A stretch of DNA of 64,000 nt from Alteromonas sp. 5E99-2 (GTDB lineage Bacteria > Pseudomonadota > Gammaproteobacteria > Enterobacterales > Alteromonadaceae), in assembly GCF_017368475.1 (NCBI RefSeq), contig NZ_JAFNJE010000008.1:1-64000 (forward strand), written 5' to 3'. The first letter of the stretch is position 1, and the number at the start of each line of letters is the position of its first letter. Under the pieces are notes generated by a model. That model did no database searches and was not told the origin of the DNA. It saw only the letters and a program-made list of their open reading frames with translations. A program made the translations under genes and the position numbers. Shown here in pieces: positions 1-8,982 of this stretch.

Positions 1-58
1 ACGTTAGCGGCGATGGTAGTGTGGGGTTTCCCCATGTGAGAGTAGCACATCGCCAGAC
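1..58 (+). rRNA. rrf: 5S ribosomal RNA, 3' end only
   Basis: The first 58 bases match the 3' half of gammaproteobacterial 5S rRNA: the GCCGATGGTAGTGTGGGG-type helix IV/V region, the CCCCATG loop, GAGAGTAG, and a closing GCCAG arm. The 5' half lies outside the window, so an rRNA operon ends here. The last base is judged from E. coli 5S and may be off by one or two. Confidence 0.9.
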
Positions 59-85
59 TTCTATTCAGCTCATTTGAGCTACGAG

Positions 86-114
86 AAAGCCATCCTAAAG
101 GGTGGCTTTTTTTA
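86..114 (+). terminator. rRNA operon terminator
   Basis: A 10-bp stem (AAAGCCATCC at 86-95 with GGGTGGCTTT at 100-109, one G-T pair) has a 4-base loop and is followed by a T run. It lies about 28 bases after the 5S end, as expected for an rRNA transcript. A short AGCTCATTTGAGCT hairpin sits just before it. Confidence 0.85.
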
Positions 115-402
115 TGCCTGAAATAAACTCCGATATCCAATGAGAGAGCAGAACAGTCTCCTGTGCTGTTCACCAAAACTCCTATTTGCCCTGAAAGGTA
201 AGCTTAAACACCTCAGCTAACGCCGGGGCTTTTTGTTTGTATTGGAAAATAATCCTACCGTTGGGACAATGTTGACACTATTAATTTGTGTCGCTTTCCT
301 TTACCATTCGCTGTCCTAAATTAGTAGAGTGCCCCTGTTAAGGGTAACCAAATAAGCCAACAGATCGCTTATTTGTATTTATAGATATAAAAGGGTTAAT
401 CG
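115..402. other. Intergenic region between rRNA operon and apt
   Basis: No gene is seen. A TTGACA at 272-277 has no convincing -10 at normal spacing. A perfect 8-bp inverted repeat (AAATAAGC at 350-357, GCTTATTT at 367-374) lies about 30 bp upstream of the apt start. It has no T run, so it looks more like an operator or 5' UTR hairpin than a terminator. Confidence 0.4.
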
Positions 403-939
403 TTGAGAGCTGAATATATCAAGTCGGTCATTAAGTGTGTGCCGGACTATCCCAAACCAGGTGTAATGTTTCGGGATGTGACCAGTGTTTTGGAAGATCA
501 TAAAGCCTTTAGTGGTGCTATTGAGCTTTTATTGGAGCACTATGGCCCAATGGGGTTCGATAAAATAGCGGGAACTGAAGCACGAGGTTTTATCTTTGGT
601 GCACCTTTGGCTATTCAAATGGGTGTAGGATTTATTCCCGTTCGTAAGCCCAGAAAATTGCCTAGAGAAGTGATAAGCGAAGATTATCAACTTGAATACG
701 GTACTGATACATTAGAAATTCATAAAGATTCAGTGAGTGAAGGTAATAAAGTATTACTTATTGATGATTTACTTGCCACTGGTGGAACGATAACCGCTAC
801 GGCTAAATTAATTAGAAAACTCGGTGGTGTGGTTGAACATGCCGGATTTGTCATTGATTTACCAGACTTAGGTGGCGCAGATAAAATGAAATTGAACGGA
901 ATTACTCCGTTCTCTATTTGTGAATTCGAAGGCGATTAA
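403..939 (+). CDS. apt: Adenine phosphoribosyltransferase
   Basis: Type I phosphoribosyltransferase of 178 residues that converts adenine and PRPP to AMP in purine salvage in the cytoplasm. The PRPP-binding loop [13 protein letters not shown] is at residues 117-129, and the flexible-loop region VRKPRKLP is near residue 80. Length equals that of E. coli Apt (about 180). The start is TTG, because no in-frame ATG precedes the conserved N-terminal helix. The gene ends 6 bases before dnaX, so the two are probably co-transcribed, as in E. coli. Confidence 0.95.
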   Translation: MRAEYIKSVIKCVPDYPKPGVMFRDVTSVLEDHKAFSGAIELLLEHYGPMGFDKIAGTEARGFIFGAPLAIQMGVGFIPVRKPRKLPREVISEDYQLEYGTDTLEIHKDSVSEGNKVLLIDDLLATGGTITATAKLIRKLGGVVEHAGFVIDLPDLGGADKMKLNGITPFSICEFEGD

Positions 940-945
940 ATTCCT

Positions 946-3582
946 ATGGGTTATCAAGTTCTAGCGAGAAAATGGCGGCCAAATAAATTTGCAGAGTTGG
1001 TAGGGCAGGAGCATGTGGTTACCGCAATTTCCCATGCGTTAGATAATGACCGCCTACACCATGCTTATTTATTTACCGGTACACGAGGTGTGGGTAAAAC
1101 CACGATCGCTAGAATTTTCTCTAAGAGCTTAAACTGCGATCAAGGACAAAGTGCTGAACCTTGCGGTGTATGTGATACATGTGTATCCATAGAACAAGGT
1201 AACTTTGTCGATCTGCTGGAAATAGATGCGGCATCGAGAACAAAGGTAGAAGATACTCGAGAATTGCTCGACAATGTGCAATATAAACCTACTCGCGGTC
1301 GTTTTAAGGTTTATCTCATAGACGAAGTGCACATGCTGTCAAAGCACAGTTTTAATGCATTACTTAAAACCTTAGAAGAGCCACCGCCTCACGTTAAGTT
1401 TTTATTGGCTACGACGGATCCACAAAAGCTACCCATCACTATTTTATCTCGTTGTTTGCAATTCAATTTAAAAGCGCTTTCCCGTGAACAAATAGGGAAA
1501 CAGCTTTCGTTTATTCTAGAGCAAGAATCTATTCCCTTTGAAGCGCCTGCACTATCGTTGTTATCTCGTGCAGCGCAAGGGAGCATGCGTGACGCATTAA
1601 GTTTAACCGATCAAGCCATAGCCCAAGGTGACAACAAGGTTATTCAAAGTGTTGTTACAGATATGCTTGGCTTAATGGACAAGCAACTTTTACTGAAGTT
1701 ACTTAATGGTGTAATTGAAAAGCAAAAAGGTCAAATACTTGAGCTTGTAGATCAACTCGCCCAGCAAGCACCTGATTATAGCCAAGTACTATCTGAGCTA
1801 AGTAGCTTACTTCATCAAATTGCACTGACTCAGTGGGAACCAGAAGCCTGTAAATTAGAAACAACCAGTGCTCGTGCTATTTTTACTATGGCGAAACGCT
1901 TGCAGCCAGAACATGTTCAACTCTTATACAAACTGACCTTAGAGGGAATTAAAGAGCTTCCTTTATCCGTTGATGGAAGAACCTGTTTGGAAATGACCTT
2001 GTTAAGAATGACAAGTTTTGCTCCTAGGGTGCAAACATTAAGCGGAAATCAGGTACAAGAGATTATTGAGAATCCGCCAACGGCCACTGATTCCAGCGAC
2101 AACCTACCGACTCCTGATACGAGCTCTACTGGGATCCATCACGGTTCTGAACAACAAAGAACTGAACAACACGGGAGTGAACAAAATGTAGCTGAATTAC
2201 AAGCTTCAGAACATCAAGCGCTTGTTCAAGAAAACCCTGTTCAAGAAAGTGATGTTCAAACAAGCTCAGTTCAGGAAGACTCTGCTCAAGAAAGCGCAGA
2301 TCAAACAAGCACAGCTCAAGTAAACACAGTTCAGCATAGTTTTGTTGAAGAAGCGTCAGCAGCTATTGAGGAAAATCTAGAAAAAAGCCCTGAGCAAACT
2401 CTAGAGCAACCCCCAGAGCAATTCACTGAACAATTCATTGAAAAGAGTTCAGCACCGGAAATACAAAGCGATGTTCATTTAGGACATTCAGTTCAAAGTG
2501 AGCCAGTTGAAGTCGCTCGCGATACACAGCCTATGATGGAACAACAAAGTCCTTCTGCTGTGGGTGACCACGCTATGAATGAGCATTTCGCAGCTGAAAT
2601 TCCCATGGGGTTTGAAGATATAGATGGGGAGAATCATCACAGATTGGATATGGAGCAGGCTCAGCTAGAAGATGAGCGTAATGCGACTTTTTTCCCGCAA
2701 CAAGACAATGAGTATCAAAACCATGAACACTCTCAAGTTAATGTGGATACTCAGCAATCTGACAGTTCAGCATTAGAAAAGACGCAAGCATTATTAGCGC
2801 TACGTGAATCTTTAAGTGCGGCAACAGAAGCCGCAAAAGCGTCTGCACAAGCGGAGAAAAAAAATAGCGTAAAAAAGCCTTTAGAGATTAGCCGGCCGTC
2901 AAGACCTGCCCAACCTGTTGAACCTTCGCCCAAATCTTCATCCGAGATTTCATTGGAAGTGCCTCCTGAGCCTGTGAAGGAATTGTCTCCGCCTTGGGAA
3001 ACTAACGATAGCCAAATTGAAGAAACAGTCAGCGTTAACGAGAATTTTGATTCCGCGCCTATAACACCTGTTGATGAATTACCAGATTTTGACGATGCGC
3101 CATACCCCAAAGAGCCTGACATCAAACCCAGTGATGTACCAGTAGGTATTGAGACCGGCGATACGTTGGCCGCTTTTTTAGATAATGGCGATAAGCTAGT
3201 TCACGCTAGCCAGATAAATGAGTGGAGTCACATTATCGAGCAAACCTCTTTATCTGGGCTGGATAAACAAATAGCATTAAATGGCACCTTTGAACGAGAA
3301 GGTAACCTTGTGAGGTTACTGGTGGATACGTCACAAGAACACTTGATTTCTGATTCATCCAAAGCGCACTTAGCTCAGGCATTACAGGCGGTATTAGGTG
3401 ATCAGACTAAAACAGAAATTACGCTTGGTTCCCCTGAAGGCACACCGAGTCATATTCAAGAAAAGATTAGAAAGGTGCGTCATGCTCATGCCCATCATGT
3501 AGTAGAAACGGATCCTTGTATACAAAACTTAATTAGCGTTTTTGAAGCCAACATTGATGGTGAATCGATAAAAGCGCGGTAA
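946..3582 (+). CDS. dnaX: DNA polymerase III subunits gamma and tau
   Basis: Clamp-loader ATPase of the replisome. Walker A GTRGVGKT is at residues 45-52, zinc cysteines at 64, 73, 76 and 79, Walker B (LIDEVH) near 124-129, and an SRC motif near 167. At 878 residues it is much longer than E. coli tau (643). The excess is a Gln/Glu/Ser-rich linker, roughly residues 365-740, with degenerate repeats of the type Q-E/T-S-x-V-Q. The last 140 residues look like the tau domain that contacts the alpha subunit. Bases 2871-2877 hold a frameshift heptamer that could produce a shorter gamma form. Followed closely by ybaB. Confidence 0.96.
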   Translation: MGYQVLARKWRPNKFAELVGQEHVVTAISHALDNDRLHHAYLFTGTRGVGKTTIARIFSKSLNCDQGQSAEPCGVCDTCVSIEQGNFVDLLEIDAASRTKVEDTRELLDNVQYKPTRGRFKVYLIDEVHMLSKHSFNALLKTLEEPPPHVKFLLATTDPQKLPITILSRCLQFNLKALSREQIGKQLSFILEQESIPFEAPALSLLSRAAQGSMRDALSLTDQAIAQGDNKVIQSVVTDMLGLMDKQLLLKLLNGVIEKQKGQILELVDQLAQQAPDYSQVLSELSSLLHQIALTQWEPEACKLETTSARAIFTMAKRLQPEHVQLLYKLTLEGIKELPLSVDGRTCLEMTLLRMTSFAPRVQTLSGNQVQEIIENPPTATDSSDNLPTPDTSSTGIHHGSEQQRTEQHGSEQNVAELQASEHQALVQENPVQESDVQTSSVQEDSAQESADQTSTAQVNTVQHSFVEEASAAIEENLEKSPEQTLEQPPEQFTEQFIEKSSAPEIQSDVHLGHSVQSEPVEVARDTQPMMEQQSPSAVGDHAMNEHFAAEIPMGFEDIDGENHHRLDMEQAQLEDERNATFFPQQDNEYQNHEHSQVNVDTQQSDSSALEKTQALLALRESLSAATEAAKASAQAEKKNSVKKPLEISRPSRPAQPVEPSPKSSSEISLEVPPEPVKELSPPWETNDSQIEETVSVNENFDSAPITPVDELPDFDDAPYPKEPDIKPSDVPVGIETGDTLAAFLDNGDKLVHASQINEWSHIIEQTSLSGLDKQIALNGTFEREGNLVRLLVDTSQEHLISDSSKAHLAQALQAVLGDQTKTEITLGSPEGTPSHIQEKIRKVRHAHAHHVVETDPCIQNLISVFEANIDGESIKAR
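2871..2891 (+). other. Candidate dnaX -1 programmed frameshift site
   Basis: The heptamer A AAA AAG is at 2871-2877 in the frame required for tandem slippage (codons gtA AAA AAG). After a -1 slip the ribosome would read Ala-Phe-Arg-Asp and stop at TAG 2889-2891, giving a gamma-like product of about 648 residues. GCGGAG at 2851-2856 could act as an internal Shine-Dalgarno stimulator, though 14 bases away it is slightly far. No strong hairpin follows directly; a 6-bp AAATCT/AGATTT stem lies about 55 bases on. The heptamer is identical to that of E. coli dnaX. Confidence 0.6.
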
Positions 3583-3612
3583 CACTTAAACGATTAAACA
3601 AAGAGGTAGATT

Positions 3613-3939
3613 ATGTTTAAAGGTGGTATGGGTAATATCATGAAGCAAGCGCAGCAAATGCAAGAGCGCATGCAAAAAACACAAGAAGAATTAGCCAACA
3701 TTGAAGTTACTGGCGAGTCTGGTGCGGGCATGGTGAAAGTGACGATGACATGTAACCACAATGTGCGTCGTGTCGATATTGACGATAGTCTAATGGACGA
3801 CGACAAAGACATGCTTGAAGACCTTGTTGCTGCGGCAATGAACGACGCTGTACGTCGTGTTCAAGAAACCAGTAAAGAGAAAATGGGCGACGTAACAGGC
3901 GGAATGCCGCTTCCTCCTGGTTTTAAAATGCCGTTCTAG
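3613..3939 (+). CDS. ybaB: YbaB/EbfC nucleoid-associated protein
   Basis: A 108-residue YbaB/EbfC family protein, a small homodimeric DNA-binding protein of the nucleoid. The N-terminal helix is Met/Gln-rich ([12 protein letters not shown]), followed by the conserved core [16 protein letters not shown], and a C-terminus ending [10 protein letters not shown] typical of the family. An AAAGAGG ribosome site lies 6 bases before the ATG. The dnaX-ybaB-recR order is conserved in gammaproteobacteria and links it loosely to replication/recombination. Confidence 0.95.
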   Translation: MFKGGMGNIMKQAQQMQERMQKTQEELANIEVTGESGAGMVKVTMTCNHNVRRVDIDDSLMDDDKDMLEDLVAAAMNDAVRRVQETSKEKMGDVTGGMPLPPGFKMPF

Positions 3940-3963
3940 TCACGACGTGTAAAAATACGAATA

Positions 3964-3995
3964 GGCACCTCAATGTATTTTTTGGTGCCTTTTTA
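3964..3995 (+). terminator. Terminator between ybaB and recR
   Basis: GGCACC at 3964-3969 pairs with GGTGCC at 3984-3989 across a T-rich loop, followed by TTTTTATT. It lies inside what is normally treated as one transcription unit, so it may only attenuate read-through into recR. Confidence 0.6.
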
Positions 3996-4012
3996 TTAAA
4001 TAGAAGAGTTTT

Positions 4013-4612
4013 ATGCAATACAGTCCGTTACTTTCAGAACTTATCCAAGCCCTTACCTGCTTACCCGGTGTGGGTAAAAAGAGTGCTACCCGTATGGCAT
4101 TTCAGCTGCTTGAAAGAAACAGAGACGGCGCTTTATCTCTTAGCCATGCGTTGCACAACGCAATGGAACATATTCATCACTGTGAACAATGTAGAACCTT
4201 CACGGAATCGAAACTCTGTGATATCTGCGCTCATCCAGCTCGTTCTGAAAGTGGTTTGTTGTGTGTTGTTGAATCGCCACAAGATATCAACGCAATAGAA
4301 CAAACCGGATCATACAAAGGGTTGTACTTTGTACTCATGGGGCATTTATCTCCTATTGACGGTATAGGTCCTGATGACTTGGGGTTAAATATACTGGCTG
4401 ATATGCTTACTAATAAAACTTTTACTGAAGTGATTTTAGCTACAAACCCAACGATTGAAGGTGAAGCAACCGCTCACTACATAGCGCAGCTCTGTGCTGA
4501 AAAAAACGTCACTGCATCCCGTATTGCTCACGGTGTACCAGTAGGTGGAGAGTTGGAATATATCGACGGCAATACGTTAACCCACGCCTTTGTTGGTAGA
4601 AAATCGTTATAA
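4013..4612 (+). CDS. recR: Recombination mediator protein RecR
   Basis: RecFOR-pathway protein of 199 residues that loads RecA at gaps. It has an N-terminal helix-hairpin-helix ([13 protein letters not shown], residues 17-29), a C4 zinc finger with cysteines 57, 60, 69 and 72, and a Toprim domain from about 81 to 175 (VVESPQD, then [10 protein letters not shown]). Length matches E. coli RecR (201). The ribosome site before the ATG is weak (GAAGAG). It sits between ybaB and htpG as in E. coli. Confidence 0.96.
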   Translation: MQYSPLLSELIQALTCLPGVGKKSATRMAFQLLERNRDGALSLSHALHNAMEHIHHCEQCRTFTESKLCDICAHPARSESGLLCVVESPQDINAIEQTGSYKGLYFVLMGHLSPIDGIGPDDLGLNILADMLTNKTFTEVILATNPTIEGEATAHYIAQLCAEKNVTASRIAHGVPVGGELEYIDGNTLTHAFVGRKSL

Positions 4613-4626
4613 ATCTGAAATTTTTC

Positions 4627-4655
4627 CTTGAAAACGTCTAGCTTGGCCTTACTTA
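4627..4655 (+). promoter_or_regulatory. Candidate sigma-32 heat-shock promoter of htpG
   Basis: CTTGAAA at 4627-4633 is a perfect sigma-32 -35 element. Thirteen bases later CCTTACTTA (4647-4655) matches 6 of 9 positions of the CCCCATTTA -10 consensus. It lies 42 bases before the htpG ATG. htpG is a sigma-32 gene in E. coli, which supports the reading; it has not been tested here. Confidence 0.65.
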
Positions 4656-4696
4656 ACACTGCATAAAGATATTCACACAGCAGGAGTCACAGAGCC

Positions 4697-6619
4697 ATGG
4701 CAGAAGCCGTTAAGACCGAAAAACACGGTTTTCAAACTGAAGTTAAACAACTTTTACAGCTAATGATTCATTCTTTGTATTCAAACAAAGAAATTTTCTT
4801 AAGAGAGTTAGTATCGAATGCGGCAGATGCTGCAGATAAACTTCGTTTCAATGCATTAGAAAACGACAGTTTATTTGAAAACGATGGCGACCTACACGTA
4901 AGAATTACCTCAGATTCAGAGGCTGGCACTATTACCATTACAGATAACGGTATTGGTATGAGCAAAGATGATGTGGTTGCAAACTTAGGTACCATTGCAA
5001 AATCAGGTACAAAAGATTTCTTTAGTAATTTGTCTGGGGATCAAGCGAAAGACTCTCAACTTATCGGTCAATTCGGCGTTGGTTTCTATTCTGCGTTTAT
5101 TGTTGCCGACAAAGTGACGGTGAAAACACGTGCTGCCGGAGCACCAGCGAGCGAAGGTGTACTTTGGGTATCTGAAGGCGAAGGCGACTTCGAGCTAGGC
5201 GATATTGAAAGAGCTGAGCGCGGAACTGAAATTACCTTACACATTCGCGAAGACGAAAAAGAATTTATCGACAGTTGGAAACTACGTTCAATTATTGGTA
5301 AATACTCTGATCACATCAGTATTCCAGTAAGAATGTGGAAAGATGAAGTGCCAGAATCAGAAGGTCCAGACGGCGAAAAAGTCCCAGCTCAACCAGGTGA
5401 GTGGGAAGCAGTAAACAAAGCAACTGCATTGTGGACCCGTGACAAGTCTGAAATTTCAGACGAAGAATACAACGAATTCTATAAGCATATTTCTCACGAC
5501 TTTACTGACCCGCTAAATTGGTCACACAATAAAGTTGAAGGGAAAAGCGAATATACCAGCTTGTTGTATATTCCAAGTAAAGCTCCGTTTGATATGTGGA
5601 ACCGCGAACAAAGTCACGGTTTGAAACTGTATGTTCAACGCGTATTCATTATGGATGACGCAGAACAATTCATGCCCACTTACTTACGCTTTGTAAAAGG
5701 TTTGCTTGATTCTAGCGATTTACCTTTGAACGTGTCTCGTGAAATTTTACAAGACAACAAAATTACTCAGACTCTACGCCAAGGTTGTACTAAACGCGTA
5801 TTGCAAATGCTTGAACGCATGGCAAAGAACGACGCAGAAAAATACCAGTCTTTCTATGCTGAGTTTGGTAACGTGTTAAAAGAAGGTCCAGCAGAAGATT
5901 TTGCAAACAAAGAAAAAATTGCAGGTCTATTGCGCTTCGCGTCAACCCATACTGATTCAGAAACTCCAACAGTTTCTTTGCAAGATTACATTGATCGCAT
6001 GAAAGACGGTCAAGACAAAATCTATTATGTGACTGCTGACAGCTATCAAGCTGCTAAAAATAGCCCTCATTTAGAAATCTTCCGCAAGAAAGGTATCGAA
6101 GTTTTACTAATGGGTGAGCGCATTGATGAATGGTTAATGTCTCATCTTACTGAGTTCAGTGAAAAGCAATTGCAGTCTATTTCTCGTGCTGACGCCGATT
6201 TAGGTGATATGGACGATGAAGAGACCAAAAAAGCACAAGAAGATGCTGAGAAAGAAGTCGAAGGTTTAACAGAAAGAGTTAAAACAGCCCTAGGCGATAA
6301 AGTGGGTGAGGTTAAGTTTACCCATCGCTTGACTGATTCTCCGGCCGTGATCGTTGCTGACGATAACGGAATGACTACGCAAATGATGAAGCTAATGCAA
6401 TCTGCTGGTCAGCCTGTACCAGAAGTGACATACCACTTCGAGCTTAACCCTGAACATCAACTGGTTAAACACTTAGCTGATGTACAAGATGAAACGGCTT
6501 TCACTCAGTGGTCTAAAGTCTTGTTCGATCAAGCTGCTTTGTCTGAACAAGGTAGTTTGAAAGACCCTGCTAGCTTTGTGAAAACATTGAATGGCTTATT
6601 GATGTCTTTAAGTAAATAA
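4697..6619 (+). CDS. htpG: Chaperone protein HtpG (Hsp90 family)
   Basis: Cytosolic ATP-dependent Hsp90 chaperone of 640 residues, close to the usual 624-640. The N-terminal GHKL ATPase shows the ATP-lid sequences [23 protein letters not shown] and [11 protein letters not shown]. The middle domain carries the [17 protein letters not shown] segment and the catalytic-loop Arg ([10 protein letters not shown]). The C-terminal dimerisation domain is present. AGGAG lies 10 bases before the ATG. Preceded by a sigma-32-like promoter and followed by a strong terminator, so it is probably a single-gene unit. Confidence 0.97.
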   Translation: MAEAVKTEKHGFQTEVKQLLQLMIHSLYSNKEIFLRELVSNAADAADKLRFNALENDSLFENDGDLHVRITSDSEAGTITITDNGIGMSKDDVVANLGTIAKSGTKDFFSNLSGDQAKDSQLIGQFGVGFYSAFIVADKVTVKTRAAGAPASEGVLWVSEGEGDFELGDIERAERGTEITLHIREDEKEFIDSWKLRSIIGKYSDHISIPVRMWKDEVPESEGPDGEKVPAQPGEWEAVNKATALWTRDKSEISDEEYNEFYKHISHDFTDPLNWSHNKVEGKSEYTSLLYIPSKAPFDMWNREQSHGLKLYVQRVFIMDDAEQFMPTYLRFVKGLLDSSDLPLNVSREILQDNKITQTLRQGCTKRVLQMLERMAKNDAEKYQSFYAEFGNVLKEGPAEDFANKEKIAGLLRFASTHTDSETPTVSLQDYIDRMKDGQDKIYYVTADSYQAAKNSPHLEIFRKKGIEVLLMGERIDEWLMSHLTEFSEKQLQSISRADADLGDMDDEETKKAQEDAEKEVEGLTERVKTALGDKVGEVKFTHRLTDSPAVIVADDNGMTTQMMKLMQSAGQPVPEVTYHFELNPEHQLVKHLADVQDETAFTQWSKVLFDQAALSEQGSLKDPASFVKTLNGLLMSLSK

Positions 6620-6663
6620 AATGATTAGTTTCAGTTAATTACTGAAAAAAATAATAAAGATAG

Positions 6664-6692
6664 AAAAGCGCGTTGTTTAACGCGCTTTTTTT
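6664..6692 (+). terminator. htpG terminator
   Basis: AAGCGCGTT (6666-6674) and AACGCGCTT (6679-6687) form a perfect 9-bp stem with a GTTT loop, followed by a T run. Confidence 0.9.
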
Positions 6693-6777
6693 ATTTGTAG
6701 TAAACTAACCGCCAATAGGCCGCGCCTTAGGCCCCCAGGAAAGCTTTTCATACACGATGTAACCTAAGCGACACTTT

Positions 6778-7293
6778 ATGCGACTTATTAATGTATTCGT
6801 TCTTATTAGTTCTATTTATTCTTTGTCTACTGGGCTACAAGCACAAGACAAGGGGTATAGCCTTAGTTATTTTGCTGGAAAAACCCCGTTTAATAATAAC
6901 AATGTGAGTTTTGATGTTATTAAATTCGGCGTAGAAAAAGAATTACCTTATCTGATTTCAGGTATTAATGTTTCGTTAGGCAAGTACCAAGGCGTGTTTG
7001 AGTTTTCAGATACAAACTGGGTTGCTGTTGGGCCTTACTGGGATTTCTGGCAATCCGGAGTTGGCCGTTTTTCTTTCGAATTTGCCCCCACCTATATAGA
7101 TAACGACTTTATAGCAGGGCATTTCGTTGCAGGGCGTTGGCATTTTACATCGACATTGGAATACACTTTTACACCCCAATTCTCCCAGCCATTTCAGTGG
7201 GGTATTCGATATCAGCATACATCAAATGGCGGAACCGGAAGCCCAAATCCTGGAATAGATGGAGTAGGGGCTTTTGTTGAGTTAAAGTGGTAA
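6778..7293 (+). CDS. PagL-like lipid A 3-O-deacylase
   Basis: An outer-membrane beta-barrel enzyme of 171 residues with a signal peptide (residues 1 to about 22, cleaved near LQAQ). The PagL family signature is near the C-terminus: His147-Thr-Ser149-Asn, then SPNPGID. His and Ser fit the catalytic pair of PagL. The third residue, Glu in Pseudomonas PagL at Ser+12, is Asp161 here. Alternating hydrophobic strands and a terminal Trp are typical of barrels. Removing a 3-O acyl chain would alter lipid A at the cell surface. The next gene starts 55 bases on. Confidence 0.75.
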   Translation: MRLINVFVLISSIYSLSTGLQAQDKGYSLSYFAGKTPFNNNNVSFDVIKFGVEKELPYLISGINVSLGKYQGVFEFSDTNWVAVGPYWDFWQSGVGRFSFEFAPTYIDNDFIAGHFVAGRWHFTSTLEYTFTPQFSQPFQWGIRYQHTSNGGTGSPNPGIDGVGAFVELKW

Positions 7294-7348
7294 ATCGAAC
7301 TCTAGAATTTGTTTGCCAGTACTTGCTTAGCTACAAAGGTTATTAAAA

Positions 7349-7690
7349 ATGAAAAAATCTATATCGCTATTATTGTTACTGCTTAGCGCTCAGTCATATG
7401 GCCAAGCAATACAACAAGGAAAAATTACCAAGTTATTCGTGAGCAATGATACAAGCGGGAAAGTGGATTCTCAACGGGTTATTGTTCGCCTAGAAAGTGA
7501 TGTTGAAGGCGGTCTTTGCGAGAAAAAAGTATTCTGGCAAATGTTGCTAGCCACGCCTGCTGAACAAGCCCAATTTGATTTATTACTCGCGAGCTACATG
7601 AACGACAAGCCAGTGAAAATTTGGGGCAACAAAGACAAACAATGTGTACACAAAGGTGAACGTATCCGCAATGTGGAAATCGCGTTTTAA
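7349..7690 (+). CDS. Small secreted protein of unknown function
   Basis: A 113-residue protein with a clear signal peptide (MKKSISLLLLLLSAQSYG, cleaved about residue 18). The mature part is about 95 residues with two cysteines (in GLCEKK and KQCVHK) that could form a disulfide, and it ends in a beta-rich segment. I do not recognise a family. It lies between the PagL-like gene and the TonB-domain gene on the same strand, so the three may be co-expressed envelope genes. Confidence 0.65.
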   Translation: MKKSISLLLLLLSAQSYGQAIQQGKITKLFVSNDTSGKVDSQRVIVRLESDVEGGLCEKKVFWQMLLATPAEQAQFDLLLASYMNDKPVKIWGNKDKQCVHKGERIRNVEIAF

Positions 7691-7773
7691 TTCTCGTGTA
7701 GTTTGTCTTTTTTTACTTCTTTTGGTAACGTCAATTTTTTTCATATCCGTTTTATCTAAACTAAGGATTGTTT

Positions 7774-8883
7774 ATGAAATCATCGCGCTATTTCTCTCTT
7801 TTTTGTGTATTTTTTTCCGCGCTATCAGCATCAGTATTTGCTCAAGAAGCCAAATTACCCTGTGACGAAATTGAAGAGGAAATTGTTCATACTACACCTA
7901 AAGATGAAGTGAAGTTAATTAGTGAGATAAAACCTGCAGAACCACTAAAGCGCCTCCCACCCAAATACCCTATATCGGCAGCAAGAGCTGGAGCTGAGGG
8001 GTGGGTCAGAATGAGTTACGTGATAGACACTGAAGGGAAAGTTAAAGATATAGTTATTGATGACTTCGCCGGTAGTGATTCGTTTAAACGAGCTGCCGTT
8101 AGAGCCGTAAACAAATGGGAGTTTTCTCCGGCATTAAAAGACGGTAAACCCACTGAAATTTGTCACAATTCAGTTCAGTTAGATTTTGCGATAGAAGGGC
8201 AACGTGGAGCTCGTAATAGCTTTATTCATAGTTATAAGAAAATTGATAGTCTTATTAAAGAAGAACAGCTTGATGAAGCTAGAGCTCAACTTACAAAATT
8301 ACATGGAAAAAAAGATTTTAACCGATATGAAAATGCATGGTTGTGGAATTTAGAATTCGAACTTGCGTCTTTAACTGATGACGTAGATAGGCAAAAAGGG
8401 AGCCTTAGACGGATATTGTCAAGTGTTCAAAGCCACAATGGCGAAGACAGAATTTTCTCTGATGAATTTATCACCAGTCTTCGAGCTCAATTGTTTGTTT
8501 TGGAAGTGAAACACGGTGAGTATGCAAATGCACTTGATAGTGCTGAGAAGTTAAAACAATCTAAAGATGATGAAACGATTGCCTTTATTACGCCCATACT
8601 TGAAAAAATAGATACTCATTTAAAATCGAGTAGCACCTTGTCATTGGATGTGAAACTTAAAGGTGAAACCCATTTTCATAAGTTAGCTCGTCACCAATTT
8701 GCTTTTGCCAATGTTGAAGGTGAGTTAGATTCAGTAGAAGTACGTTGTGACGGGAAAAGAGAAAAGTATACCGTTGCTGAAGAGCATATTTGGAGCATTC
8801 CTGAAAGTTGGGGGCAGTGTACTGTGTTGATTAAAGGCGAAAAAAACACTAAGTTTAATTTGTTAGAAATGAATAACGCGTAA
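7774..8883 (+). CDS. Secreted protein with TonB C-terminal domain
   Basis: About 369 residues with a signal peptide (MKSSRYFSLF...SVFAQ) and then a TonB C-terminal fold at roughly residues 50-135 (RLPPKYPISAARAGAEGWV..YVIDTEGKV...AVRAVNKWEFSPA). The next 150 residues are helical and repeat-like, and the end is a small beta domain with two cysteines. The Pro-rich spacer and inner-membrane anchor of true TonB are absent, so it is probably periplasmic. The ATG at 7774 is preferred over TTG 7768 because AAGGA lies 6 bases upstream. The substrate is unknown. Confidence 0.75.
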   Translation: MKSSRYFSLFCVFFSALSASVFAQEAKLPCDEIEEEIVHTTPKDEVKLISEIKPAEPLKRLPPKYPISAARAGAEGWVRMSYVIDTEGKVKDIVIDDFAGSDSFKRAAVRAVNKWEFSPALKDGKPTEICHNSVQLDFAIEGQRGARNSFIHSYKKIDSLIKEEQLDEARAQLTKLHGKKDFNRYENAWLWNLEFELASLTDDVDRQKGSLRRILSSVQSHNGEDRIFSDEFITSLRAQLFVLEVKHGEYANALDSAEKLKQSKDDETIAFITPILEKIDTHLKSSSTLSLDVKLKGETHFHKLARHQFAFANVEGELDSVEVRCDGKREKYTVAEEHIWSIPESWGQCTVLIKGEKNTKFNLLEMNNA

Positions 8884-8898
8884 AAGTACCAAGATAAA

Positions 8899-8930
8899 TT
8901 TCGAGCTTATTTTGATAAGCTCGAGTTTTA
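8899..8930 (+). terminator. Terminator after the TonB-domain gene
   Basis: TCGAGCTTAT (8901-8910) and ATAAGCTCGA (8915-8924) form a perfect 10-bp stem with a TTTG loop, followed by GTTTTATTATT. Confidence 0.85.
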
Positions 8931-8982
8931 TTATTCTTACGTATTAATCCACGGCTTGTTCTTGTTCATCAATATTTCACTT

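Noticed and set aside
120-240. Second terminator or 5S remnant before apt (CGGGGCTTTTT near 225)
   Set aside because: The stem is weak and no clear 5S similarity could be followed.
2126-2308. Minus-strand ORF within the dnaX linker rich in Leu/Glu/Phe
   Set aside because: It is the antisense reading of the Gln/Glu repeats, with no ribosome site, and it overlaps a clear gene.
2100-2460. Short repeats in dnaX considered as a CRISPR-like array
   Set aside because: Repeats are degenerate, codon-phased and without unique equal-length spacers.
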